From NCBI RefSeq assembly GCF_041415945.1, contig NZ_JBGCUS010000001.1:620001-684000 (forward strand): a stretch of DNA of 64,000 nt, given 5' to 3'. The stretch comes from Ancylobacter sp. IITR112. GTDB lineage: Bacteria; Pseudomonadota; Alphaproteobacteria; Rhizobiales; Xanthobacteraceae. How positions within the stretch are numbered: the first letter of the stretch is position 1; every line of letters starts with the position of its first letter. Under the pieces are notes generated by a model that saw only the letters and a program-made list of their open reading frames with translations, ran no database searches and was not told where the DNA came from. Both the position numbers and the translations under genes were made by a program. Shown here piece by piece: positions 9,304 to 17,489 of the stretch.

Positions 9304-9843
9304 ATGAGCGACATCTGGTTCCGCACCGGCGAGGCGACCGTGCTCGCGGCCGAGGGACAGTTCACCGACGCGATGCCGGAAGTGCTGATCGGCTCCGTGC
9401 GTGGCCCCGCCGGGAACGCCTTCGCCTCGATGATGGGTCAGGTGCAGGGTCATACCCGCATGTTCGTGGTGCGCGACCTGAACCAGCAGGTGCGTCCGGC
9501 GACGATGATGACCACCAAGGCCACCATCCACACGCTGGAATATGTCGACCTGCTCGGCGGCGTGGTGCAGGGCGCCATTGGCGACGCCATCGTCGACGCG
9601 CTGGCCGAAGGCATCCTGCCGAAGGACCAGGCGGATGAGCTGTGCATGATCGTGATGGTGTGGCTCGACCCGCGCTGCGCCGAAGACCCGAACCTCGACA
9701 AGGCCGATCTCTATCGAACCAATTACGAGGCGATGAAGCTGGCGCTGGAACGCGCCATGACCGGCAAGCCGACGGTGGACGAACTGATCGCCAACCGCAA
9801 GACCATCAAGCACTACGCGCTGGACGGCGTCGTCGAATACTGA
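9304..9843 (+). CDS. Formaldehyde-activating enzyme (Fae) family paralogue
   Basis: A 179-residue protein of the Fae fold. Classical Fae condenses formaldehyde with H4MPT to methylene-H4MPT. Family features include RGPAGNAFASM, the central TTKATIHTLEYVDLLGG, VQGAIGDAIVDALAEGILP and YEAMKLALERAMTGKPT. However, the segment that reads about HIDLIIGPRGSP in the canonical enzyme reads MPEVLIGSVRGP here, so the histidine proposed as catalytic is a methionine. That fits the divergent Fae2/Fae3-type paralogues better than primary Fae. The start ATG follows AAAAAGAGG at the right spacing; frames opening earlier lack support. It stands alone between the divergent PAS kinase and convergent pepN, near the H4MPT genes. 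Activity is unproven. Confidence 0.82.
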   Translation: MSDIWFRTGEATVLAAEGQFTDAMPEVLIGSVRGPAGNAFASMMGQVQGHTRMFVVRDLNQQVRPATMMTTKATIHTLEYVDLLGGVVQGAIGDAIVDALAEGILPKDQADELCMIVMVWLDPRCAEDPNLDKADLYRTNYEAMKLALERAMTGKPTVDELIANRKTIKHYALDGVVEY

Positions 9844-9898
9844 GCCGCGCGCCCCGCGCCGTCCCGCCTTGCGGGTACGGGCGGGGCGTCCGGGCGCC

Positions 9899-12547
9899 TC
9901 ACTCCAGCGAGCGGCCGACAATGTCGCTCGCATCCGGTGACAGACCGGGCGTGGCGGCGATGCGCCGCAGCGCGGCCTCGGCCGAGGCGCGCCGCCCCGG
10001 CTCCAGAGAGCGCCAGCTCTTGAACGCGGCGAGCAGCCGGGCGGCGAGCTGCGGGTTGCGCCCGTCAATGTCGATCACCGCATCGGCGACCAGGGCGTGG
10101 CCGGCGCCGTCGGTGCGGTGGAACTGCGTCGGGTTGAGCCCGGCGAAGCTGCCGATCAGCGCGCGCACGCGGTTCGGGTTGGTCCAGGCGAAGGCGGGGT
10201 GGCGGGTGAGGCCGCGCACCCGTTCCAGCGCCTCCGGCTCGGCGATCTGCGCCTGCAGTGCCAGCCATTTGTCGACCACCAGCGGATCGTCGCGGAACTG
10301 CTCGTGAAAGGCGGCCAGCGCCGCCTCGCGCGCCTGCGGCGCCGCATGGGCTAGTACCGCCAGGGCGAAGAAGCGGTCGGTCATGTTGTCGGCGGTGTCG
10401 AAATGCGCCTGTGCCCGTGCGAGGGCTTCGGGCGTACCGCCGGCGGCGAGAAGGTCGAGGCAGCTATTGCGCAAGGCGCGCCGGCCGGCCGAGGCGGCAT
10501 CCGGGGAATAGGTGCCGGCTGGGGCGTGGCGGGCATAGGTGGCTTCCAGCTCCGGAGCCAGAGCAACGCTGACGGCGCGGCGCAGCCGGGTGCGCGCGAG
10601 GTGGATGGCATCCGGGTCGACATCCACGCCGATCTCGCGGGCGACATCCGCCTCGGACGGGATGGAGAGCGCCTGCGCCACAAAGGCGGGGTCCAGCGCG
10701 CCATCCGCCAGCGTCGCTCCCAAGGCTTCGACCAGCGCGTCCGGCACCGGCAGATCGGCACCGGCACGGGCGGCGGCGGTCGCCGCCACGAGATGGCCGA
10801 GGGCGATGGTCTGGGCGGCGTCGAAGCGGTTGAACGGGTCGCTGTCATGCCGGGCGAGGAACAGCAGGTCGGCGGTGGTAAGGTCGCTGGACAGCTTCAC
10901 CGGCGCGGAGAAGCCACGATTGAGCGAGGGCACCGGCCGCTCGGCGATGTCGCGGAAGACGAAGCTCTGGCGCGGCGCGGTAATGCGCAGCACGCCGCGC
11001 TCGGCATTGCTGCCATCGTCGAGGGTGAGCGGCAGGTCGCGGCCATCAGGTCCGACCAGGCCGAGGGCGAGCGGGATGACCATGGGCTGCTTGTGGTCCT
11101 GCCCGGGGGTGGCGGGAAGGCTCTGCGCCACGTCGAGCGTGTAGCGATGGGTCGCGGCGTCCCAGGTGCCGCTGACGGCGAGCTGTGGCGTGCCGGACTG
11201 CGCGTACCACAGGGCGAACTGAGTGAGGTCGACGCCATTGGCATCGGCGAAGCAGGCGAGGAACTCCTCCACCGTCGCGGCGTCGCCGTCATGGCGGTCG
11301 AGATAGAGGTCCATGCCGGCGCGGAAACCCTCCTCACCGAGCAGGGTCTTCAGCATCCGCACCACTTCCGCGCCCTTCTCATAGACGGTGGCGGTGTAGA
11401 AATTGTTGATCTCGCGATAGGTGGACGGGCGCACCGGGTGCGCCAGCGGGCCGGCATCTTCCGGGAACTGGTGCGACTTCAGCAACCGCACATCGCTGAT
11501 GCGCTTGACCGGGCGCGAGCGCGCATCGGAAGAGAACTCCTGGTCGCGGAAGACGGTGAGGCCCTCCTTGAGGCAGAGCTGGAACCAGTCGCGGCAGGTG
11601 ATGCGGTTGCCGGTCCAGTTGTGGAAATATTCGTGGGCGATGATCGTCTCGATATTGGCGTAGTCGGCATCGGTGGCGGTCTGCGGGCTGGCCAGAACAT
11701 ACTTATCGTTGAAGATGTTCAGCCCCTTGTTCTCCATCGCCCCCATGTTGAAATCGGCCACGGCGACGATGTTGAACACGTCGAGGTCGTATTCGCAGCC
11801 GAACACTTCCTCGTCCCAGCGCATGGAGCGCTTGAGCGCGTCCATGGCATAGCCCGCGCGCTCGGTCTTGCCGGGCTCGACATAGATGCCGAGCTCGACC
11901 TTCTTGCCGGTGGCGGTGACAAACTCATCGGTGATGCGGTCGAGCCGTCCGCCGACCAGCGCGAAGAGGTAGCAGGGCTTCGGCCAGGGGTCGTGCCACA
12001 CCGCGTAATGCCGGCTGGTGCCCTCCACCGGGCCGGCTTCCACCGGGTTGCCATTGCCGAGCAGCACGGGCGCTTCCTCGCGCTCGGCCTCGATGCGGGT
12101 GGTGTAGACGGCGAGAACGTCCGGCCGGTCGGGGAAATAGGTGATGCGGCGGAAGCCTTCGGCCTCGCATTGGGTGCAATAGGTGCCGCTGGAACGGTAG
12201 AGGCCCATCAGCTTGGTGTTGGCGGTGGGATTCACCACCGTCTCGATCTCCAGCGTCAGCGCGCGCTGGGGCGGGGCGAGCACAGTGAGCGCCTGCGGGG
12301 TGACGACATAGGCGGTGCCGGCGAGCGGCGCGCCGTCGAGGCTGAGCGACTTGAGCTGCAGGTCGTCGCCGTCGAGAACGATGGGCGAGCCCTCCCGCCC
12401 CTCCGGGTTCGGCCGCAGGGCCAGCCGGGCGAGGACGCGCGCGGCGGTGGGGTGCAGGCGGACATCGAGATGCACGGTGTCGACCAGCCAGTCCGGCGGC
12501 CGGTAGTCGCCGAGACGGACAGGCGGGGGCACAGCATCGCGCGACAT
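9899..12547 (-). CDS. pepN: Aminopeptidase N (M1 zinc metallopeptidase)
   Basis: An 882-residue cytosolic aminopeptidase removing N-terminal residues from peptides. The M1 signature is complete: substrate-binding GAMENKGLNIF and zinc site HEYFHNWTGNR with the third ligand in LKEGLTVFRDQEF. The N-terminal domain includes GLYRSSGTYCTQCEAEGFR, typical of the bacterial PepN group, and a long C-terminal alpha domain completes the fold. ATG 12547 (MSRDAVPPP) has a GGAG seven bases upstream and was preferred to a TTG fourteen codons earlier. It lies downstream of the folB-mfnF-ligase operon on the same strand, about 85 bases after folB, and is probably a housekeeping bystander. Confidence 0.95.
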   Translation of the reverse strand: MSRDAVPPPVRLGDYRPPDWLVDTVHLDVRLHPTAARVLARLALRPNPEGREGSPIVLDGDDLQLKSLSLDGAPLAGTAYVVTPQALTVLAPPQRALTLEIETVVNPTANTKLMGLYRSSGTYCTQCEAEGFRRITYFPDRPDVLAVYTTRIEAEREEAPVLLGNGNPVEAGPVEGTSRHYAVWHDPWPKPCYLFALVGGRLDRITDEFVTATGKKVELGIYVEPGKTERAGYAMDALKRSMRWDEEVFGCEYDLDVFNIVAVADFNMGAMENKGLNIFNDKYVLASPQTATDADYANIETIIAHEYFHNWTGNRITCRDWFQLCLKEGLTVFRDQEFSSDARSRPVKRISDVRLLKSHQFPEDAGPLAHPVRPSTYREINNFYTATVYEKGAEVVRMLKTLLGEEGFRAGMDLYLDRHDGDAATVEEFLACFADANGVDLTQFALWYAQSGTPQLAVSGTWDAATHRYTLDVAQSLPATPGQDHKQPMVIPLALGLVGPDGRDLPLTLDDGSNAERGVLRITAPRQSFVFRDIAERPVPSLNRGFSAPVKLSSDLTTADLLFLARHDSDPFNRFDAAQTIALGHLVAATAAARAGADLPVPDALVEALGATLADGALDPAFVAQALSIPSEADVAREIGVDVDPDAIHLARTRLRRAVSVALAPELEATYARHAPAGTYSPDAASAGRRALRNSCLDLLAAGGTPEALARAQAHFDTADNMTDRFFALAVLAHAAPQAREAALAAFHEQFRDDPLVVDKWLALQAQIAEPEALERVRGLTRHPAFAWTNPNRVRALIGSFAGLNPTQFHRTDGAGHALVADAVIDIDGRNPQLAARLLAAFKSWRSLEPGRRASAEAALRRIAATPGLSPDASDIVGRSLE

Positions 12548-12633
12548 GGTCGACTCCGGGAAGCGGAAGGGACGTAAAGAGGTAGCCAATTGCGCCTTGC
12601 GCTGGAAGTGTCGGCTAAAGGCGCGGCCGACGC

Positions 12634-12996
12634 TCAGCGCGTGCGGGTGATCTCCACCCCCGCATCGCGGAAAATGCCGGCGATCGGCGCCGAGGGCTTG
12701 TGCAGTTCGACCCGTACCTTCTCCACCCGGGGATAGCGGGCGAGTACCGTCCCGGCGATGGCCTGGGCGAAGGCTTCCAGAATGTGGAAGCGGTGGCCAG
12801 ACGAGACCTCGTGGATGACCTCGAACACTTTCTCATAGCCGACCGTCTCGGCGTAATTGTCATGGGCGGCGGCGTCGCCGGCGTCGAGCCACCAGTCGAT
12901 ATCGACGATGAAGCGCTGGCCGAGCCGCGCCTCCTCCTCGTGCAGGCCGTGGGTGGCGTGCAATTCGACGCCCCGAAGGAAGATGCGGTCGGACAT
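12634..12996 (-). CDS. folB: Dihydroneopterin aldolase
   Basis: A 120-residue FolB-type enzyme that cleaves dihydroneopterin to 6-hydroxymethyldihydropterin and glycolaldehyde. Family landmarks are GVELHATHGLHEEE near the N-terminus (substrate/tyrosine-loop region), DNYAETVGYEKVFEVI, LEAFAQAIA with the conserved glutamate, and VRVELHKPSAPI with the catalytic lysine. Being third in a run with mfnF and an ATP-grasp ligase, it probably supplies the pterin head of H4MPT, although a role in folate synthesis is equally possible if no other copy exists. It starts 30 bases after the mfnF stop codon. Confidence 0.9.
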   Translation of the reverse strand: MSDRIFLRGVELHATHGLHEEEARLGQRFIVDIDWWLDAGDAAAHDNYAETVGYEKVFEVIHEVSSGHRFHILEAFAQAIAGTVLARYPRVEKVRVELHKPSAPIAGIFRDAGVEITRTR

Positions 12997-13026
12997 GAAA
13001 AGAGTTCCGCTGCTTTCAAGAGTGGA

Positions 13027-14076
13027 TCAGGCGACGTCGAGCGCGGCGGCCAGCAGGCCGACCGCCACTGCCGGGGCACAGTCCGCCGCCTGGCGGGAGA
13101 GGGTGGGATCGTCGGTCAGCACATCGGCAAGGTCGAGATAGGTCAGGTCGCGCCGCTCGGCGAGCCGTTGCGCCATGAAACGGCCGACGCCGGCACCGAC
13201 CAGCATCTCCGGCGCGTTCTCCTGCGCCGAGGCGGCACAGTCGAAGGCGCGGCCGATGCGGCTGAGCTGCGCTTCCGCAAGGTGGCGCGCCAGCGCCTTC
13301 GTCTTGGTCAGGAGCGGCGGCGTGAAATCCTGCCCGATCATCCGCAGCAGGCGGCGGGCGCTGGCCTCCACCGTCTTCGGCCCGCCATCGGCGCTCGGGT
13401 AGAGGTCGGCCTCCTCCGTGAGATCGCCGGTGAGGCGGTATATGTCGGCCGTGGTGGCGAAGAACTCAGCCATCAGCGGCAGCCAGCGGCCGGCGAAGGG
13501 TGCGTCGGTTGCCAGAGCCATGACAGGCGTGCGGGCCGCGCCGGTGTAGACCAGCTCGTTGCTGGCGAGGCGCTCGGCATCCGAGAATCCGCGCGCCGTC
13601 ACCCGCCCGGCCTCGAACGGGATGAGGTCGGCCGTGGTCGAGCCGATATCGACCAGAATGCCGCCGGGCAGGAGATGCGCCAGTACGGCGGCGGTGGCGT
13701 ACCAATTGGCCGAGGCGATGCGCTCGGCATGCTCGGCCGCGCGCTCGGGCGGCACGAAGCCTTCCGGCCCGGCAAACAGGGCGAGCGGCGCGCCGGCGAG
13801 TTCGCGCATCAGCAGGCCGGCGGTGCCGACCACGCCGGCGTGGCGGTCGGGCCAGAGGTCGGCGCCTTCGGCGGTCATGGTGACGGCGGAGGGCACGCCG
13901 GGCTCGAACTCTGCCCGCAGCTCGCCCAGCGTGGCGGCAAGTTCCGCCTCGCCTTTCCACACCGGGCAGGGCGCGATGCGCACGGCCTTCAGCCGGCCAT
14001 CCTGCCCGAAGGCGGCAAGCTTCACATGGGCGCCGCCGACATCCCATCCCAGGCGGGCAATTCTCTTCACGGTCAT
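13027..14076 (-). CDS. mfnF: MfnF-type methylofuran biosynthesis protein (ASKHA fold)
   Basis: A 349-residue protein of the hydantoinase/ASKHA superfamily annotated as an H4MPT-linked C1-transfer pathway protein. The archaeal homologue MfnF joins the furan and the tyramine/glutamyl moieties during methanofuran synthesis. N-terminal GWDVGGAHVKLAAF and central ILVDIGSTTADLIPFEAG are the two phosphate/nucleotide-binding motifs expected. Its ATG overlaps the stop of the preceding ATP-grasp ligase by 4 bases (ATGA), so the two are co-translated. The methylotroph cofactor carries tyrosine instead of tyramine, so the substrate probably differs slightly from the archaeal one (known chemistry; enzyme-level inference). 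Confidence 0.83.
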   Translation of the reverse strand: MTVKRIARLGWDVGGAHVKLAAFGQDGRLKAVRIAPCPVWKGEAELAATLGELRAEFEPGVPSAVTMTAEGADLWPDRHAGVVGTAGLLMRELAGAPLALFAGPEGFVPPERAAEHAERIASANWYATAAVLAHLLPGGILVDIGSTTADLIPFEAGRVTARGFSDAERLASNELVYTGAARTPVMALATDAPFAGRWLPLMAEFFATTADIYRLTGDLTEEADLYPSADGGPKTVEASARRLLRMIGQDFTPPLLTKTKALARHLAEAQLSRIGRAFDCAASAQENAPEMLVGAGVGRFMAQRLAERRDLTYLDLADVLTDDPTLSRQAADCAPAVAVGLLAAALDVA

Positions 14077-15041
14077 TCCTCAGGCACGATGTCGACGGGG
14101 AGGGCGGGCGGCAGGTGCGGCAGGTCCGGCACCGCGCCGTCGCGGATAAATTCGCTCATGAAGGCCAGCGGGTTGACCGCGAGCGACTGGCGGAGGCCCG
14201 CATAGGAGGTGGTGAGGCGCGGATTTACCTCGACCGCCACCGGGCCTTCCGCTGTGGCGATGTAGTCGACGCCGACCAGCCCGTGGAGGCCCGGCAATGC
14301 CGCGCCGATGCTCTCCCCGAACGACCGCAGCGCCTCGTCCACCGGGAACGCGCCGACGGCCACGCCGGTGAAGCGCAGCGTGCCCGCGACGTGCACGATG
14401 TGCTGGCGATTGGCGGTGAGCACATGGGTGCGCCCGCTCTGGCACAGCAGTGTGAGGCTTGCCGCCTCGCCTGCGAGGAAGGGCTGCACCACCTGGCCGG
14501 GCGCGAAGGGCGGGGCCGGGCGCCGCTCGATGACGCGCAGGCCGAGCCCGCCCGCGCCATCGTCCGGCTTCACCACGAACGGCCCGCGAACGGCCTCCGG
14601 CAGCGCGTCGAGCGGCCAGGTCGGCACGACCGGCACACCGGCGGAAGCCAGTGCTTCGGCCGTCCGGCGCTTGCTGGCGCACAGAGCGATGGTCTCCACG
14701 TCAGGCGCCACCACGCGCCGGCAATGGGCGCGGAAGTCCCGGACCAGTCTTTCCAGAACGCCTTCGCTCTCCGGCGCGATGGGCCAGCAGCATTCGGCCT
14801 CCTGCGCCATCAGCCGCCAGACCGAGGCGGCATCGTCGCCGAGGCGCAGCGCCGTGCTGGTGCCGCGCGGCGGGGCGGGGAAGCGCGCATCATGAGTGGT
14901 GACCACCCGCACGCCGGGAAGATCCTCAAGGTCGCCAATCAGCGTGTCGCGCATCAGCGCGCCTTCGGCTATCAGCGACGCCGGCAACTGCGCACCGAGG
15001 GCGCCGCCCCCGGTGATCGTTTCAACGACAAAGACCAACAT
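14073..15041 (-). CDS. ATP-grasp ligase, MfnD-like (probable tyrosine/glutamate ligase of methylofuran synthesis)
   Basis: A 322-residue ATP-grasp protein. The nucleotide-binding stretch is GPFVVKPDDGAGGLGLRVI (about 155-173) and the metal-binding end is AVEVNPRLTTSYAGLRQS. The N-terminus, FVVETITGGG, is characteristic of this subfamily. In archaea MfnD ligates glutamate to tyramine; position directly before mfnF supports an analogous step, using tyrosine, in methylofuran synthesis. That is inference from family and context. Its ATG at 15041 is only 30 bases from the divergent HisA-like gene start, so promoters for both must overlap or lie inside coding DNA. Confidence 0.75.
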   Translation of the reverse strand: MLVFVVETITGGGALGAQLPASLIAEGALMRDTLIGDLEDLPGVRVVTTHDARFPAPPRGTSTALRLGDDAASVWRLMAQEAECCWPIAPESEGVLERLVRDFRAHCRRVVAPDVETIALCASKRRTAEALASAGVPVVPTWPLDALPEAVRGPFVVKPDDGAGGLGLRVIERRPAPPFAPGQVVQPFLAGEAASLTLLCQSGRTHVLTANRQHIVHVAGTLRFTGVAVGAFPVDEALRSFGESIGAALPGLHGLVGVDYIATAEGPVAVEVNPRLTTSYAGLRQSLAVNPLAFMSEFIRDGAVPDLPHLPPALPVDIVPEE

Positions 15042-15071
15042 CTACCAAAGTGCCAGAGAGGAACGTCGAAA

Positions 15072-15770
15072 GTGGAACTTATACCCGTGATCGACCTGAT
15101 GGGAGGTGCGGTGGTCCACGCACGGCGCGGCGCCCGCGACGCCTACCGCCCGATCGCGACGCCGCTGGCCGCCGGCGCGGCGCCACAGGACGTGGTCGAT
15201 GGCCTTTTGGCGCTCGGCGCCTTCCGCACGCTCTACATCGCCGATCTCGACGCGATTACCGGTCGGGGCGGGCATGACGCCACCTTGCGCATGCTTGTCG
15301 AACGCCACCCCTCCCTTGCCCTTTGGGTCGATGCCGGCGAAGCCTCGCCCGCCGCGCTTGCCCGGCGGATGCGCCACGGCCCCGGCCGGCCGGTGATCGG
15401 CAGCGAGAGTTTGCGCGATACCGGCGCCGCGCAGGCGGCACTGGCGAGCGGCGCCGGGCTGCTCTCGCTCGACTACGGGCCGGAAGGCCCGCGCGGGCCG
15501 TCCGAACTGCACGCGGACGCCGGCCTTTGGCCTGACGCGGTGATCGTGATGACGCTGGCGCGGGTCGGCGCCGGGCAGGGGCCGGATCTGGAGCGCCTCG
15601 CCGCCATTCTCGCCCGGGCTGAGGGCCGGCGGGTCTACGCAGCCGGTGGGGTGCGCGACGCGGGCGATCTTCATCGTCTGGCCGAACTCGGCGTCGCCGG
15701 CGTACTGCTGGCGAGCGCGCTGCATGACGGGCGGCTGTCGCGTGCGGATATCGCGGCGTTCATGGGGTGA
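15072..15770 (+). CDS. HisA/HisF-like TIM-barrel protein of the C1 cluster
   Basis: A 232-residue (beta/alpha)8 protein related to the histidine enzymes HisA/HisF. VELIPVIDLMGG carries the N-terminal catalytic-type aspartate (D8), LLSLDYGPEG offers the second aspartate position, and GSESLRD, YAAGGVRD and GVLLASALHDG look like the phosphate-binding loops. Histidine genes are absent nearby, and homologues sit in H4MPT clusters of methylotrophs, so a cofactor-biosynthesis step is likely; the reaction is unknown to me. The GTG at 15072 was chosen because of GAGAGGA at 15054-15060 and the HisA-like N-terminus. It is the only plus-strand gene between 9.9 and 21.7 kb and overlaps the end of the convergent CitG-like gene by 11 bases. 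Confidence 0.8.
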   Translation: MELIPVIDLMGGAVVHARRGARDAYRPIATPLAAGAAPQDVVDGLLALGAFRTLYIADLDAITGRGGHDATLRMLVERHPSLALWVDAGEASPAALARRMRHGPGRPVIGSESLRDTGAAQAALASGAGLLSLDYGPEGPRGPSELHADAGLWPDAVIVMTLARVGAGQGPDLERLAAILARAEGRRVYAAGGVRDAGDLHRLAELGVAGVLLASALHDGRLSRADIAAFMG

Positions 15771-16584
15771 GCAGCGCCTGCGCGAACAGCGTCGCCACGG
15801 TGAGATCGGCGCTGGTGCCCGGGTTGAGGCCGCTCGCCTTCAGGCTGGCGTCGAAGGCGTGAAGCGGCGCGCGACGTATCCCTGCGGGGGCGCGGAAATC
15901 GACGGTGCCCGCGACCTCGGCCGCCTCCGCCCGCACCTGTTCGGCGGTGGCGTCGCCGAATTTGCGGGCGATATGGCTGTCGGGGAAGGCGGCCATGAAG
16001 GCGAGATGCACCGCCTCGGTGCGGGCTTCCGGCTCGACGGCGCCCAGCGCGGCGAGACGGGCGAGGCCGATGTCGAACATATCCGCGAAGCCGCTGACAT
16101 ATTGCCGGGCGATGCGGTCTCGGTCGGCGGCTTCCGCCATCGCCTCGCGCAGGCCGATCCGGGCCGGCGCGGCGACATCGTGTGCGCCAGAACGGCCGAG
16201 CCCGCCGGGATTGGCGGCGGCGATGGCGCGGAAGGCGGCCTGCGCGTCGGTGATGTCGAGACCGGCCAGCACCGTCTCAAGGTTCGGCCGCAGCGGGCCG
16301 GGCCGTTCCGCTGCCGCCGCCAGCGGGGCGCAGAGGAGGATGATGCCGAGATTGGTGTTGAGCCCCGTGACGGCCCATGAGGCCGCCACCGCGCTCTCGA
16401 TCCGCTTCCCCACACGGGCGCCCGGCGCGGCGAGAAAGGGCGCCGCCGCTTCGGCCGCACGTTCAAAATGCGCGACCTCCATGCCGTGACCGGCGCTGAA
16501 ACGGTGGACATTGCCGGCTTTCAGCGCGTCGAGTTCGGCATGGCAGGCCGCGCGGAAGGCGGCGGCGATAGCCTCGGCGGTCAT
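15760..16584 (-). CDS. Triphosphoribosyl-dephospho-CoA synthase (CitG/MdcB)-family protein
   Basis: A 274-residue helical protein of the CitG family. Motifs are LKAGNVHRFSAGHGM, VGKRIESAVAASW and TNLGIILLCAPLA (the conserved TNLG..LL..P nucleotide-binding segment), followed by HDVAAPARIGLREAMA. CitG makes the prosthetic-group precursor of citrate lyase, but in methylotroph H4MPT clusters a member of this family is needed for the C1 pathway and is thought to act in cofactor synthesis; no citrate lyase gene is seen here. It overlaps the upstream RimK-like gene by 4 bases and is last in the mtdB-to-here run. Confidence 0.8.
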   Translation of the reverse strand: MTAEAIAAAFRAACHAELDALKAGNVHRFSAGHGMEVAHFERAAEAAAPFLAAPGARVGKRIESAVAASWAVTGLNTNLGIILLCAPLAAAAERPGPLRPNLETVLAGLDITDAQAAFRAIAAANPGGLGRSGAHDVAAPARIGLREAMAEAADRDRIARQYVSGFADMFDIGLARLAALGAVEPEARTEAVHLAFMAAFPDSHIARKFGDATAEQVRAEAAEVAGTVDFRAPAGIRRAPLHAFDASLKASGLNPGTSADLTVATLFAQALLTP

Positions 16585-17489
16585 GCCGCCACCGTCACCG
16601 CCAGAGCGCCGGCGAGATGGCGGGCCAGAGCCGCCGCGATGTCGAGCCCCGTTGCCTGCTGCAAGCCCTTCCAGGCCGGCATGGAATTGACCTCCAGCAC
16701 CTGAAGCCGGCCTTGCGCGTCCTCGATTAAATCGACACCGGCATAATCGGCGCCGACCGCCGCCGTGGCGCGGATGGCGAGATCATGCGCGCGGGCGTCC
16801 AACGGTGCCGGCACGCCGACGGCGCCCTGATGGATATTGGTGATCCAGCCCGGGGAGCGGCGCAGCATGGCCCCGGCCACCGTCCCGCCGATGACGAAGA
16901 CCCGCCAGTCCTGGTAGCTCTCGGCGGTGGGGGCGGCGACGAAATCCTGCAGATAGTAAAGGCCGCCGACTTTGTCCGGCTCGGGCAGCAGGGTGCGCGG
17001 GGAGAGCCGGCGGATGCCGCGCCCCTGCGCCCCGAACAGCGGTTTGAGCACCATGTCGCCCGGCGCCTCGTCCAGCAGCGCCTGCATCGCCGCCCGGTCC
17101 TCGCCGACGAAGCTGCGCGGCGTCGGCAGGCCGGCCCGGGCGATGAGGAAGCTGGTCATCGACTTGTCGACGCAGCGCTCGATGGCGCGGGCGTCGTTCA
17201 TCACCTTGACCCCGAGCGCGGAGAGCGCGTGCAGCAGCCCCAGCCGCGCGGTGATCTGCTCGGTCGAGCCCTTGGCGATGAGACGCACGAAGGCCGCGGC
17301 CGGCAGCGCGTCGCCGAGACCCGGCAGCACCAGCCCATGCGTGGTGGCGCCAATGGCGAAGCCGCACTCATTGAGCGAGAGCACCAGCACGTCGAGCCCC
17401 TCGCGCTCGATCGCTGCCTTAAGCCGGCGCGTGTGCCAGTCGGCATCCTCGGTGAAGATGACGACCGTGTCGGAGCGTTCCACGCTCAT
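16581..17489 (-). CDS. RimK-type ATP-grasp ligase (MptN-like)
   Basis: A 302-residue ATP-grasp protein of the RimK group. Features are DKSMTSFLIARAGLPTPRSF, the nucleotide-binding MVLKPLFGAQGRGIRRL (about 148-164), QDWRVFVIGG, and the metal-ligand end LQVLEVNSMPAWKGLQ. RimK relatives add glutamate or similar residues to carboxylates; archaeal MptN/CofF cap H4MPT or F420 side chains. Lying between mch and the CitG-like gene with 4-base overlaps on both sides, it very likely modifies the H4MPT or methylofuran side chain. Which acceptor is used cannot be read from sequence. Confidence 0.82.
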   Translation of the reverse strand: MSVERSDTVVIFTEDADWHTRRLKAAIEREGLDVLVLSLNECGFAIGATTHGLVLPGLGDALPAAAFVRLIAKGSTEQITARLGLLHALSALGVKVMNDARAIERCVDKSMTSFLIARAGLPTPRSFVGEDRAAMQALLDEAPGDMVLKPLFGAQGRGIRRLSPRTLLPEPDKVGGLYYLQDFVAAPTAESYQDWRVFVIGGTVAGAMLRRSPGWITNIHQGAVGVPAPLDARAHDLAIRATAAVGADYAGVDLIEDAQGRLQVLEVNSMPAWKGLQQATGLDIAAALARHLAGALAVTVAA

